Positions 25,925 to 34,883 of a DNA stretch of 64,000 nt are shown piece after piece; the stretch's first letter is position 1; each line of letters starts with the position of its first letter. Source of the stretch: Thermoplasmata archaeon. Its GTDB lineage: Archaea > Thermoplasmatota > Thermoplasmata > Thermoplasmatales > Thermoplasmataceae. The stretch lies in the NCBI GenBank assembly GCA_021846395.1, contig JAJZXB010000010.1, positions 19,559-83,558 on the forward strand, read 5' to 3'. Under the pieces are notes generated by a model. It did not search any database. It saw only the letters and a list, made by a program, of their open reading frames with translations, and was not told the DNA's origin. The position numbers and the translations under genes are program-made.

Positions 25925-27175
25925 ATGGAATATAAAAATAAATTGGACTGGAATTTCATTAAGGAAAATACAAGAGAATATACCCATATATATCATGATT
26001 ATCCAGCAAGGATGATTCCACAGATTCCAAGAAAACTTTTAAATATGTTTCATGAAAATGAAAATAATTTATTGTATGACCCTTATTGTGGTTCGGGAAG
26101 TTCATTGGTGGAAGGATTGCTAGCGGGATTGAATGTAATTGGAACCGATATAAACCCTCTGGCAAAACTTATATCTGAAGCAAAAACTGACTATTCAATC
26201 AATCCATTGCATCTTGAAAATGAAATAAATAATTTTGTTGATTTTACCTTAGGCATTTCAAATAAAAATATAGAGCCGGTAATAATTGATAAAGATAATT
26301 TATCATTCTGGTTTAAGGAAAATGCAATAAAAGCATTGAGTTATATTATTGGATATATAAATACAGTAGAAAATATTAGCATAAAAAATTTTTTCAAGGT
26401 TGCAGCCAGTGAGACAATAAGGGAAAGCTCAAATACAAAAAAAGGCGAGTTTAAGTTGAATAGATATTCTAACGAAAAACTTCAAAATCACAACCCATAC
26501 GCATTTAAAATTATGAAGGAAAAATTGTTTAGAAATTTAAACGGCTATAAGGAATTTTATAGGGAAATGGTTGAAAAAGAATGCCATCCAGTTTCAAGAG
26601 TTTATACGTTAAACACTGAACATAAAATTCCAGAAGATATGATAAAGGCTAATTCAGTTGATATAGTGATAACCTCACCCCCTTATGGAGATTCCCATAC
26701 AACAGTGGCATATGGGCAATATACGAGATTTTCCTCGGAATGGCTGGGATTATGGGAACATAACATTGATAAAATTTCCATGGGTGGAAAAATACTTAAA
26801 GATTCCATATCATTCAAATGTGCTTCTCTGGATAATGCCATTGAAGAAATAGAAAAGGTAAAACCTAAAAGGGCTTTAGAAGTTATGTCTTTTTATTATG
26901 ATCTTAAAGAATCCATAAAAAATATTTCCGGTGTAATCAAACAGGATGGTTTATCATGCTATGTTGTAGCTAATAGAAGGGTATCCGGCGTGCTTCTTCC
27001 CACAAATGATGCAATAAAATGTTTTTTTGAAGAATATAATTTTGAATATATAGATACATTCACTAGAATAATTCCTAATAAAAGAATGCCACTAAAAAAC
27101 AGTCCATCAAACATAATGGGAAAAACAGAAGAAACAATGAATAAAGAATATATTATAGTAATGAGAGCTCTTTAA
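25925..27175 (+). CDS. DNA methyltransferase (probable N4-cytosine type) of the restriction-modification pair
   Basis: 416 residues. SAM-binding motif I is YDPYCGSGSS at 51-60 followed by GTDINPLA; catalytic motif IV is TSPPY at 250-254, the form of N4-cytosine enzymes. A long segment between motifs I and IV probably holds the target-recognition region, so motif order is I before IV. It would protect the host genome at the sites recognised by the partner nuclease. It is in the same strand block as the split MvaI/BcnI-like nuclease, 11 nt after it, with a GGCGG ribosome-binding site. The sequence looks intact, in contrast to the nuclease. Confidence 0.85.
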   Translation: MEYKNKLDWNFIKENTREYTHIYHDYPARMIPQIPRKLLNMFHENENNLLYDPYCGSGSSLVEGLLAGLNVIGTDINPLAKLISEAKTDYSINPLHLENEINNFVDFTLGISNKNIEPVIIDKDNLSFWFKENAIKALSYIIGYINTVENISIKNFFKVAASETIRESSNTKKGEFKLNRYSNEKLQNHNPYAFKIMKEKLFRNLNGYKEFYREMVEKECHPVSRVYTLNTEHKIPEDMIKANSVDIVITSPPYGDSHTTVAYGQYTRFSSEWLGLWEHNIDKISMGGKILKDSISFKCASLDNAIEEIEKVKPKRALEVMSFYYDLKESIKNISGVIKQDGLSCYVVANRRVSGVLLPTNDAIKCFFEEYNFEYIDTFTRIIPNKRMPLKNSPSNIMGKTEETMNKEYIIVMRAL

Positions 27176-27243
27176 TTATCATATATATTGGATAATTCTA
27201 CTCTATTTAAAATAAAATAAATAAACTCTAAAAGTTAATATCA

Positions 27244-27327
27244 CGCTGGGAGGGAGATTTGAACTCCCGAGCTATTTCTAGCAATAGATTTCGAATCTAT
27301 CGTCTTACCGGACTAGGCTATCCCAGC
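27244..27327 (-). tRNA. tRNA-Ser (anticodon CGA)
   Basis: Acceptor stem GCTGGGA/TCCCAGC, anticodon stem ATAGA/TCTAT with 7-nt loop TTCGAAA (anticodon CGA), a long variable arm (TGCTAGAAATAGC) and T-arm GGGAGTTCAAATCTCCC. The class II structure fits serine. CCA is not encoded. Confidence 0.95.
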
Positions 27328-27479
27328 AACCTGCCTATATTTCAATATTATTTATATATTTTATTTATGGATTCAAATTAAGAAAAAATAGCAATTCAGT
27401 ATTTCAAAAATTGATATCCCCATGAATACCATAAATTTATCAACTAAAGTGTTTTCGTTTCGAATAATTTCATATAAAA

Positions 27480-27866
27480 TTAGAGTTGTTTTTCCAGCTC
27501 TTTTTTCATGCATTTATCCATAATTACCTGCATGTTATTTTTTTCAGCAAATATTTTAGCTTCATCGTTTATTATCCCTTCCTGCATCCATATTATCTTA
27601 GCTTTTCCTATTGATTCCCTGACAATATCGGTTACAAATTCAGGTTTTCTGAATATGTCCACTACATCAATATTATGGTCAATTGATTCAATATTTTTAT
27701 ACGCTTTTATTCCAAGCCATTCTTTCAATGCGGGATTTACCGGGATAATATTGTATCCGTGGTCCAGCAAATATTTTGAAACAATAAAGCTGTAACGATC
27801 TGGTTTGTCAGAAATGCCAACAACAGCTATATCCCTATACTTTTCCAGTATCTCCTCAATTTTCAT
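27480..27866 (-). CDS. CoA-binding domain protein (YccU/DUF CoA_binding_2-like)
   Basis: 128 residues, a single Rossmann-like domain: IAVVGISDKPDRYSF at the N-terminus, NIIPVNPALKE, DVVDIFRKPEFV and IIWMQEGIINDEA, the signature of the small CoA-binding family related to succinyl-CoA synthetase alpha. Its exact job is unknown; members bind CoA and may regulate metabolism. It is convergent to no close neighbour and is separated from the TFS gene by a short AT-rich gap. Confidence 0.85.
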   Translation of the reverse strand: MKIEEILEKYRDIAVVGISDKPDRYSFIVSKYLLDHGYNIIPVNPALKEWLGIKAYKNIESIDHNIDVVDIFRKPEFVTDIVRESIGKAKIIWMQEGIINDEAKIFAEKNNMQVIMDKCMKKELEKQL

Positions 27867-27952
27867 AAAATATAATCCTAACTTTTTATTTAAACTTTTT
27901 ATTTAAACTTTTAATTTAATTATATTTAAATACATTTTTGCAATTAGTTAAT

Positions 27953-28255
27953 ATGTTTTGTCCTAAATGTGGGTCACTCATGATACCAAATAAAGGTAAA
28001 TATATATGCAATAATTGTGGGCATGAAATTTTAAAAAATGGCCAGAATGAGAGAATTACAGCAAAAAGTTCCGATAAGGAAGTTATAATGGTAGCAGAAG
28101 AAATAAGTGGAGAGCCTCTCGACAGTGATGCAGTTTGCCCAAAATGCAGTCATACTGGTGCATATTATCTATTGAAACAAACCAGATCTGCAGATGAACC
28201 TGAAACAAAATTTTATACATGTGCTAAATGCCATCACAGATGGAGAGAATACTGA
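27953..28255 (+). CDS. tfs: Transcription factor S (TFIIS C-terminal-like)
   Basis: 100 residues from ATG 27953 (MFCPKCGSLMIP). N-terminal zinc ribbon CPKCGS...CNNCGH, then the C-terminal ribbon CPKCSHTGAYYLLKQTRSADEPETKFYTCAKCHH, with the acidic DE pair (ADEPE) that stimulates transcript cleavage by RNA polymerase. It is a normal archaeal TFS, related to eukaryotic RPA12/TFIIS. An A/T box (TATATTTAAATAC) about 25 bases upstream suggests leaderless initiation. Confidence 0.95.
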   Translation: MFCPKCGSLMIPNKGKYICNNCGHEILKNGQNERITAKSSDKEVIMVAEEISGEPLDSDAVCPKCSHTGAYYLLKQTRSADEPETKFYTCAKCHHRWREY

Positions 28256-28276
28256 ACCGTTTTGAATTTTCATTTA

Positions 28277-29062
28277 TCAAAAATCCACAGGGTTTAATTC
28301 TGGTTTATTGATATTTCCTGATATTTCTGCAAGAGGCAGTTTATTGTCATGATTAAAAATCATTATCATATGTTCATTTATTGCTTTTTTAAGAAGCTTT
28401 TTTTTCATTCTAAGTGAGGAGATTGGATATGAATCTATTGCAGTAAGGTAATATGGTTTTATATGGAAAGCCGATGGAAATAGGTCTCCACCGTATAAAT
28501 ATTTTTTAGAACCGATAGAAACAATAATTGCCTGGTGTCCTTCTGTATGGCCTCCAGTGAAAATAACACTTATATTTGAATTTATTTTTTTCGTTCCATC
28601 AATTCCGTTCATATTTTTATATATTCTATGTTTTAAATAGCTACCTCTTGTGAATTCATTTGGATTTCTAAATGCTTTTATTTCATTGTTTTGTACAATT
28701 ATTTTTGTATTTTTAAATAGCTCATTTTTAGAAAATGCATATCCTGAATGATCAAAATGAAGGTGTGAAATTATAACATAATCTAATTTTTTAACGCCAT
28801 GCCTTTTCAATTCATTTAAAAGGTCATATTTTTTATCGGGTTTAAAATTTTTTATAAAGTTGTCTGAAAAAGTATTTCCCATTCCTGAGTCAAGAATAAA
28901 TTTGTGCTTTTCCGTGTCAATAAAAGGAATGTTCAGTGATAAGCGCAATTTGTTATTTGAATCATTAAAATATTTTGACCAGAGTGCTTTTGGAACAACA
29001 CCACAATACGCACCAGCATCTATCTCATATGTCCCATCATGGAGTATTTTTAATTGATCCAT
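28277..29062 (-). CDS. Metallo-beta-lactamase-fold hydrolase
   Basis: 261 residues. The zinc motif HLHFDHSG at about 96-103, GGHTEGHQ, a glycine-rich GGDLF and a final histidine in FNHDNK are all present. It has the family's fold for hydrolysis of a thioester, lactone or similar bond; quorum-quenching lactonases and alkylsulphatases share it. Substrate unknown. It converges with tfs. Confidence 0.82.
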   Translation of the reverse strand: MDQLKILHDGTYEIDAGAYCGVVPKALWSKYFNDSNNKLRLSLNIPFIDTEKHKFILDSGMGNTFSDNFIKNFKPDKKYDLLNELKRHGVKKLDYVIISHLHFDHSGYAFSKNELFKNTKIIVQNNEIKAFRNPNEFTRGSYLKHRIYKNMNGIDGTKKINSNISVIFTGGHTEGHQAIIVSIGSKKYLYGGDLFPSAFHIKPYYLTAIDSYPISSLRMKKKLLKKAINEHMIMIFNHDNKLPLAEISGNINKPELNPVDF

Positions 29063-29160
29063 ATTACATTATCCATATACTTAATATTAATTTTATTAAT
29101 AGACAATTGATTTCATATAAATATTTATAAGTCCTGATTGCATTATATTATGGATTTAAT

Positions 29161-31092
29161 ATGGATAAATATGATTCATCGCAGATACAAATACTGGAAG
29201 GATTAAAAGCCGTCAGAAAGGTTCCGGGCATGTATATAGGTTCCACCGGCCCGGAAGGGCTGCACCACATGATTTATGAGGTTGTTGATAACTGTATTGA
29301 TGAATCGATGGCGGGATTTGCCAGCAAGATCAATATTGTCATTTACGGGGATGGAACAATGTCTGTAGAAGATGACGGCAGGGGAATACCTGTTGATATA
29401 CATCCTAAATATAACAGACCAGGACTTGAAATAGTCATGACAGAGTTGCATAGCGGAGCAAAATTTGACAAAAAGGTATATAAAGTAACGGGCGGGCTTC
29501 ATGGCGTTGGGGTTCATGTCGTGAATGCATTATCAGAATATCTTCTTGCAATAGTTAAGAAGGGCGAGGATATATACTATGAAAGATTTGAAAGGGGAAT
29601 TCCTGTTTCCGGCTTAATAAAAATTAACGTTAATGATATCCATAAAGATGAAAATTTAAAGGATATTGTGGTTAAATATCCCGAACATGGGACAATTATA
29701 AAATTTTACCCTGACAAAGAGATATTTGATAGTACAGATTTCTCGTACAGCACAATAACGGATCGTATCATGGATCTTGCTTTCCTTAATTCAGGTATTA
29801 CAATCAGCCTTAACGATCTAAGAAATAACAAAAGCGAAAATTTTCATTTCGATGGTGGCATAGTTGAATATGCAAGATTTTTAAATCAGAATAAAGAAAT
29901 AATAAATAGGGAGCCAATATATTGCAAAGAGGAAGTAAGTGATTATACTGTGGAATTTTCAATGCAATACAGTAATGACATAGCGGAAATTGCTGAAAGC
30001 TTTGTAAATAACATAAAAACACCAGAAGGGGGGACTCATTTAACTGGATTCCATACAGGAATTTCAAGGGCAATTATAGATTATGCAAAATCAAAAAACC
30101 TGATTAAAGGTGTGGTTGCAATAACAGGTGATGATACAAGAGAGGGACTTGCTGCAGTACTTCATATAAAAATGTACAATCCCCAGTTTGAAGGACAGAC
30201 AAAGGAAAAACTCGGAAACAGTTCAGTTAAAAGTGTTGTTTCGTCAATAACAGAGAAATATTTAAAGGATTACTTTGAATCATTTCCTCCAGTGGCTGAA
30301 GCCATAATTAAAAGAGTTTTAGCCGCAGCTGCTGCCAGAGAAGCATCAAGAAAGGCCAAGGATTTAATAAGAAGAAAAACAGCTCTGGAAAGTGGAAGTT
30401 TGCCTGGAAAACTTGCTGATTGTTCATCAGATAATTCAAAGATAACTGAAATATATATTGTTGAGGGAGATTCTGCAGGGGGTTCGGCAAAACAGGCACG
30501 TAATAGAGAATTCCAGGCAATCCTTCCATTGAGGGGGAAAATTTTAAATGTTGAAAAGTCCAATGATAACAAGGCTCTTGAAAATGAAGAAATAAAAAAT
30601 TTAATAACTGCTATAGGAACCAACATAAAGGATAAGTTTGAAATTAAAAATTTAAGATATGATAAAACAATCATTATGACTGATGCTGATGTTGATGGAG
30701 CCCATATAAGAACCTTACTGTTAACATTTTTCTACAGATATATGAAACCTCTGATAGAAGATGGCCATGTTTATTTTGCACAACCTCCCTTATTCAGAAT
30801 TCAGAAGGGGAATGATATACATTATGTCTTCTTCGAAGATGAAAAGGATGAACTCATTAAAAAACTGGGGAATAATGTTATTATCCAGAGATTTAAAGGT
30901 CTTGGAGAGATGAATCCAGAACAGCTATGGGAGACCACCATGAATCCTGAAACAAGAAAACTCGTTCAGGTTTCCATAGAAGATGGGTATTATGCCGATC
31001 AGCTTTTCAACATTTTGATGGGCGAGAAGGTTGAGCCGAGAAGAAAATTTATAGAAGAAAATGCAAAATACGTTAAAAATCTCGATATATAA
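29161..31092 (+). CDS. gyrB: DNA gyrase subunit B
   Basis: 643 residues, bacterial type. ATPase (GHKL): GMYIGSTG, EVVDNCIDE, DDGRGIP, GLHGVG with a GVHVVNALS loop. TOPRIM: EGDSAGGSAK and MTDADVDGAHIRTLL. The C-terminal ending QLFNILMGEKVEPRRKFIEENA is normal. GyrB supplies ATP-driven negative supercoiling with GyrA. Thermoplasmatales keep a bacterial gyrase, so this is expected there though unusual for archaea. It is followed 11 nt later by gyrA. Confidence 0.97.
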   Translation: MDKYDSSQIQILEGLKAVRKVPGMYIGSTGPEGLHHMIYEVVDNCIDESMAGFASKINIVIYGDGTMSVEDDGRGIPVDIHPKYNRPGLEIVMTELHSGAKFDKKVYKVTGGLHGVGVHVVNALSEYLLAIVKKGEDIYYERFERGIPVSGLIKINVNDIHKDENLKDIVVKYPEHGTIIKFYPDKEIFDSTDFSYSTITDRIMDLAFLNSGITISLNDLRNNKSENFHFDGGIVEYARFLNQNKEIINREPIYCKEEVSDYTVEFSMQYSNDIAEIAESFVNNIKTPEGGTHLTGFHTGISRAIIDYAKSKNLIKGVVAITGDDTREGLAAVLHIKMYNPQFEGQTKEKLGNSSVKSVVSSITEKYLKDYFESFPPVAEAIIKRVLAAAAAREASRKAKDLIRRKTALESGSLPGKLADCSSDNSKITEIYIVEGDSAGGSAKQARNREFQAILPLRGKILNVEKSNDNKALENEEIKNLITAIGTNIKDKFEIKNLRYDKTIIMTDADVDGAHIRTLLLTFFYRYMKPLIEDGHVYFAQPPLFRIQKGNDIHYVFFEDEKDELIKKLGNNVIIQRFKGLGEMNPEQLWETTMNPETRKLVQVSIEDGYYADQLFNILMGEKVEPRRKFIEENAKYVKNLDI

Positions 31093-31103
31093 GGTGAATA
31101 AAA

Positions 31104-33476
31104 ATGCTTATGAAACCAATTGAAGAAGAAATTAAAACATCGTACATAGATTATGCAATGAGTGTGATAGTCAGCAGGGCAATACCGGATTTTAGAGATG
31201 GCTTAAAACCGGTTCAGAGAAGAATACTGTATTCAATGTATGAACTTGGGATATCACATGATAAACCATTTAAAAAATCTGCGCGTATAGTAGGAGAAAC
31301 AATGGGTAAATACCATCCACATGGTGATGTTGCCATATATGATGCCATGGCAAGAATGGCACAGGACTTTTCATTGAGATATTTACTTATTGATGGGCAG
31401 GGAAATTTTGGATCAATTGATGGTGATTCTCCAGCCGCCATGAGATATACCGAAGCAAGAATGCAGAAATTATCCGAACATATGATTCAAGATATTGAAA
31501 AAAACACTGTTGAATTTATGCCAAATTTTGATGGTTCTCTTGAGGAACCTATATACTTTCCATCAAAGATACCTCAACTGTTGATCAATGGCACATCCGG
31601 AATAGCAGTTGGAATGGCAACAAATATGGTACCACACAATCTCAGTGAAGTTCTTGATGCAACATTATACGCAATTGATAATGAAAACGCGGAAATAAAT
31701 GATCTGTTGAAATTTATTAAAGGTCCTGATTTTCCTGGGGGAGGAATCATATACAAAGGAAGTGAAATGCTGGATATATACAGAACAGGACGCGGGAAGG
31801 TTATATGTCAGGGTGAATATATAGAAGAAAAGAAAAAAATAATTATAAAAAGTCTTCCATATGGAGTGAACAAAGCACTGTACATACAGAATGTTGCAGA
31901 ACAAGTAAAAAATGACGTCCTGTCAAATATAACAGACATAAAGGATGAAAGCGATCGTCATGGTATCAGAATAGTAATAAAGGTTAGAGATGATGGGAAT
32001 AAAGGACTTACTGTAAACCAGTTGCTGGAACATACATCACTTGAAACATCCATTAGCGTAAATAATCTTGTATTGATTGATAACCAACCCAAAACAATGA
32101 ATCTTATAGAAATGATCAGGGGATTTGTAAATTTTAGACTTAACATTATTAAAAAACGATCAATATTTGATGTTAATAAATTAATGGAACGAGAACATAT
32201 TTTGAATGGTTTGAGCATTGCACTGAAAAACATTGATCTGGTTATAAATATAATCAAATCATCGGAAACCGTTGAAAATGCAAGAACGTCATTGATGAGT
32301 AAAATTAATTTATCCGAAAAACAGGCTATAGCAATACTTGAAATGAGACTTCAGAGACTAACAGGACTTGAAATTCAAAAAATTGAGAATGAGCTTAAAT
32401 CAATAAAGGAAAATATAATAAAACTCAATGAAATAATAAATAACGAAAATAAAAGAAAGGAAGTTTTGAAAATTGAGATGCTGGAGATAAAGAAATCATT
32501 CGGCGATGAAAGGAGGACAAAAATTCTCGAGAGAGGCCTGTATGAGAGAAATGATGAGGATCTGATACCTAATGAGGAATCCATTATTATTTTAAGCGAG
32601 AATGGCCTTATTAAAAGGGTTTCATCTGAGGAGTACAATGTGCAGAAACGTGGAGGTAAGGGAATTATAACTGCAACAAGAAAGGAAGATAGCGTCAAAA
32701 GCATATTATCATGTATGTCACATGACCTGATATATTTCTTCACAAATACTGGGAGAGTATTGAGTACAAAGGCTTACTCAATTGAAAAGAAATCAAGAAT
32801 GGCGCTTGGAAGTACGGGTAGCACATTTTTGAAACTTGTAGACAATGAAAAAATAAAACAAGTCATGAAATCTCCAGAAAACAATAAATCAAATCTTATT
32901 ATTGTAACTAAAAATGGCTTTATCAAAAAAACTCCTGTTAAGGATGTGCTAAATATGAGAGTGTCCGGGTTAAAAATTATTAAGCTGGATGAAAATGATG
33001 AAGTTGTTTCTGTATCAGATCTTGAAAAACCATCAAAAATATTCATTGTAGCATCAAATAATAAGGCTGCAGTATTTTTAAGCAGTGAGGTTTCTCCAAC
33101 TGGAAGGTCTTCAAGGGGAGTAAAATCAATGAAATTAAACGGTGCAGAGGTTATAAACGCTTTTCTCGTAAACGATGACGACACAATTATGAATATTACA
33201 GAAAATGGAATAGGAAAAAGAACAAAGGTATCTGAATTTTCAATTCATCACAGGGGTTCTACTGGTAATTTATTCTTCAAGGAAACTGACAAAACAGGCT
33301 CAATAGTTACAGCAATTCCAGTAAATAAAGGAGATGAGGTTCTGATTATAACTCGCCTCAATAAGACAATAAGAATACAAGTTGATGGCATAAGAATTGC
33401 TTCAAGGGTTACATCTGGGGTTAAACTGATAAATATTGACGAAAATGATTGGGTTGTGGCAGCCTCAATGTTATAA
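31104..33476 (+). CDS. gyrA: DNA gyrase subunit A
   Basis: 790 residues. The catalytic tyrosine is in [10 protein letters not shown] (about residue 115), preceded by [15 protein letters not shown]. The C-terminal half has the DNA-wrapping beta-pinwheel blades; the GyrA box is QKRGGKG, close to the canonical QRRGGKG. This confirms gyrase rather than topoisomerase IV. Start at 31104, 7 nt after GGTGA. Operon partner of gyrB. Confidence 0.97.
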   Translation: MLMKPIEEEIKTSYIDYAMSVIVSRAIPDFRDGLKPVQRRILYSMYELGISHDKPFKKSARIVGETMGKYHPHGDVAIYDAMARMAQDFSLRYLLIDGQGNFGSIDGDSPAAMRYTEARMQKLSEHMIQDIEKNTVEFMPNFDGSLEEPIYFPSKIPQLLINGTSGIAVGMATNMVPHNLSEVLDATLYAIDNENAEINDLLKFIKGPDFPGGGIIYKGSEMLDIYRTGRGKVICQGEYIEEKKKIIIKSLPYGVNKALYIQNVAEQVKNDVLSNITDIKDESDRHGIRIVIKVRDDGNKGLTVNQLLEHTSLETSISVNNLVLIDNQPKTMNLIEMIRGFVNFRLNIIKKRSIFDVNKLMEREHILNGLSIALKNIDLVINIIKSSETVENARTSLMSKINLSEKQAIAILEMRLQRLTGLEIQKIENELKSIKENIIKLNEIINNENKRKEVLKIEMLEIKKSFGDERRTKILERGLYERNDEDLIPNEESIIILSENGLIKRVSSEEYNVQKRGGKGIITATRKEDSVKSILSCMSHDLIYFFTNTGRVLSTKAYSIEKKSRMALGSTGSTFLKLVDNEKIKQVMKSPENNKSNLIIVTKNGFIKKTPVKDVLNMRVSGLKIIKLDENDEVVSVSDLEKPSKIFIVASNNKAAVFLSSEVSPTGRSSRGVKSMKLNGAEVINAFLVNDDDTIMNITENGIGKRTKVSEFSIHHRGSTGNLFFKETDKTGSIVTAIPVNKGDEVLIITRLNKTIRIQVDGIRIASRVTSGVKLINIDENDWVVAASML

Positions 33477-33571
33477 TTTTAAAATTTTTTTATTTGTGCC
33501 TGCATTTTAACTTTCAATGCTGCATGACTATTTACCAGAAATATTTATAAAATTATATTGCATTAGCAAGA

Positions 33572-34549
33572 ATGAGAATTTCTCTTATTGGTGCAGGGCA
33601 TATTGGAAAAGCAGTTATTGGAATATTGAATGATAACAACAATTATTTTTTGAGTAAGTTTGGGGAAGAGCCGAAAGTTATAAGTGTTTCAGACTCTAAA
33701 AATACAGTGTTCAACAAAAATGGTCTGAACCTGAATGATGTTTTAATGTATAAAAGCAAAAATGAAATGAATGAACTAGAAACATCAATTAAATTTGATG
33801 AAATTTTTGATCTTGACTCGGATGTAATAGTGGATATGTCCCCTGCTACAAAGGATGGGATTTTGGGTAAGAAGAATTATATAAGAGCATTCGAAATGGG
33901 AAAAAATGTTGTGACAGCAAATAAGGCCCCGCTTGCATTGCACTGGAAGGAGATTATGGAATCTGCCAGACAAAATAAAAAAAAGATACTGTATGAAGCA
34001 TCGGTTGGTGGAGGTGTTCCACTTTTCAACTTAAATCATCACAGTTTGAGATCATCTAAACTTATTGAATTTAAGGGGCAGGTCAGTTCAACAATAAATT
34101 ATGTTTTAAATCAGGTTATAGGCGGATTAGAATTTAAGGATGCAATTAAAACCGCCCAGAATATGGGTATAGCGGAAACTGATTACCATGACGATACACA
34201 GGGACTCGATGGGGCTAGAAAGACGGTAATAATAGCAAATGCCCTTCTTGATAAAAATCTAACGTTAAATGATGTGGAATATGATGGTATAGAGAATCTT
34301 GAAAATGTTGAACTTATGAAGCAATCTGGAAAAATATACAGGGTATTATCACATGTTGTTAATCCCGATAGGATAGAATCCAAATTGTTTGAAATTGATT
34401 TAAAGGATTCACTGGCATGCCTTGACCCACTATCCATGGGGTATCTGGAAAAAACAGACAATAATGATGATATTACAATATTTGAAAAACACGATGGTCC
34501 GCTGGAAACAGCTGCACAGGTGGTTAATGATATACTCTTGCTTATGTGA
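33572..34549 (+). CDS. hom: Homoserine dehydrogenase
   Basis: 325 residues. The Rossmann motif GAGHIGKAVIG is at the N-terminus; VVTANKAPLALHW and EASVGGGVPLF are the substrate-site segments, and GLDGARKTVIIANAL follows. It reduces aspartate semialdehyde to homoserine for threonine and methionine. There is no C-terminal ACT domain, so feedback inhibition of the usual type is not expected. It works one pathway with thrC at 13492. Confidence 0.93.
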   Translation: MRISLIGAGHIGKAVIGILNDNNNYFLSKFGEEPKVISVSDSKNTVFNKNGLNLNDVLMYKSKNEMNELETSIKFDEIFDLDSDVIVDMSPATKDGILGKKNYIRAFEMGKNVVTANKAPLALHWKEIMESARQNKKKILYEASVGGGVPLFNLNHHSLRSSKLIEFKGQVSSTINYVLNQVIGGLEFKDAIKTAQNMGIAETDYHDDTQGLDGARKTVIIANALLDKNLTLNDVEYDGIENLENVELMKQSGKIYRVLSHVVNPDRIESKLFEIDLKDSLACLDPLSMGYLEKTDNNDDITIFEKHDGPLETAAQVVNDILLLM

Positions 34550-34560
34550 ATTGTCCACGC

Positions 34561-34641
34561 TTAAATTGCGAGATCTTCTATCTCACCCACAGAAGATGGC
34601 ACAATATTGTCGCCAGATATTGTATGGCCTATAGATTCTAT
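34561..34641 (-). pseudogene. Possible 3' tail of a TnpB-like gene (relic)
   Basis: The minus strand reads a short open frame IESIGHTISGDNIVPSSVGE-IEDLAI then a stop. TnpB proteins of several archaeal IS200/IS605 groups end with a GHTG/AxGD-type tail and an acidic end of this sort, so a decayed end of a different element is suggested. It has no start. The likeness is short and from memory, hence low confidence. The rest of the 34550-34883 gap shows only AT-rich DNA and the small palindrome GAGATCTTCTATCTC at about 34569-34583. Confidence 0.3.
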
Positions 34642-34883
34642 TTATATTACATTTCATAAAATTAATTATTTTTGTTTTATTTCTGTGGATAAATATATTG
34701 AAACCATAAAATAGAAAGAATGATGGAATGCAACATCTCAATAGATAAATAAAGAAGTGTGAATTTTTAATAACAAAATAATCCACTCGAAGATAAGCTT
34801 ATAACCAATTCTAATTTTATTAAGTTCATAAAGTCATATTAAAAAATAAATGCAAAAATATTGAAAATACCTAAATAAAATTA

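Noticed and set aside
31104..33476. Topoisomerase IV subunit A
   Set aside because: A GyrA box (QKRGGKG) and the adjacent GyrB support gyrase.
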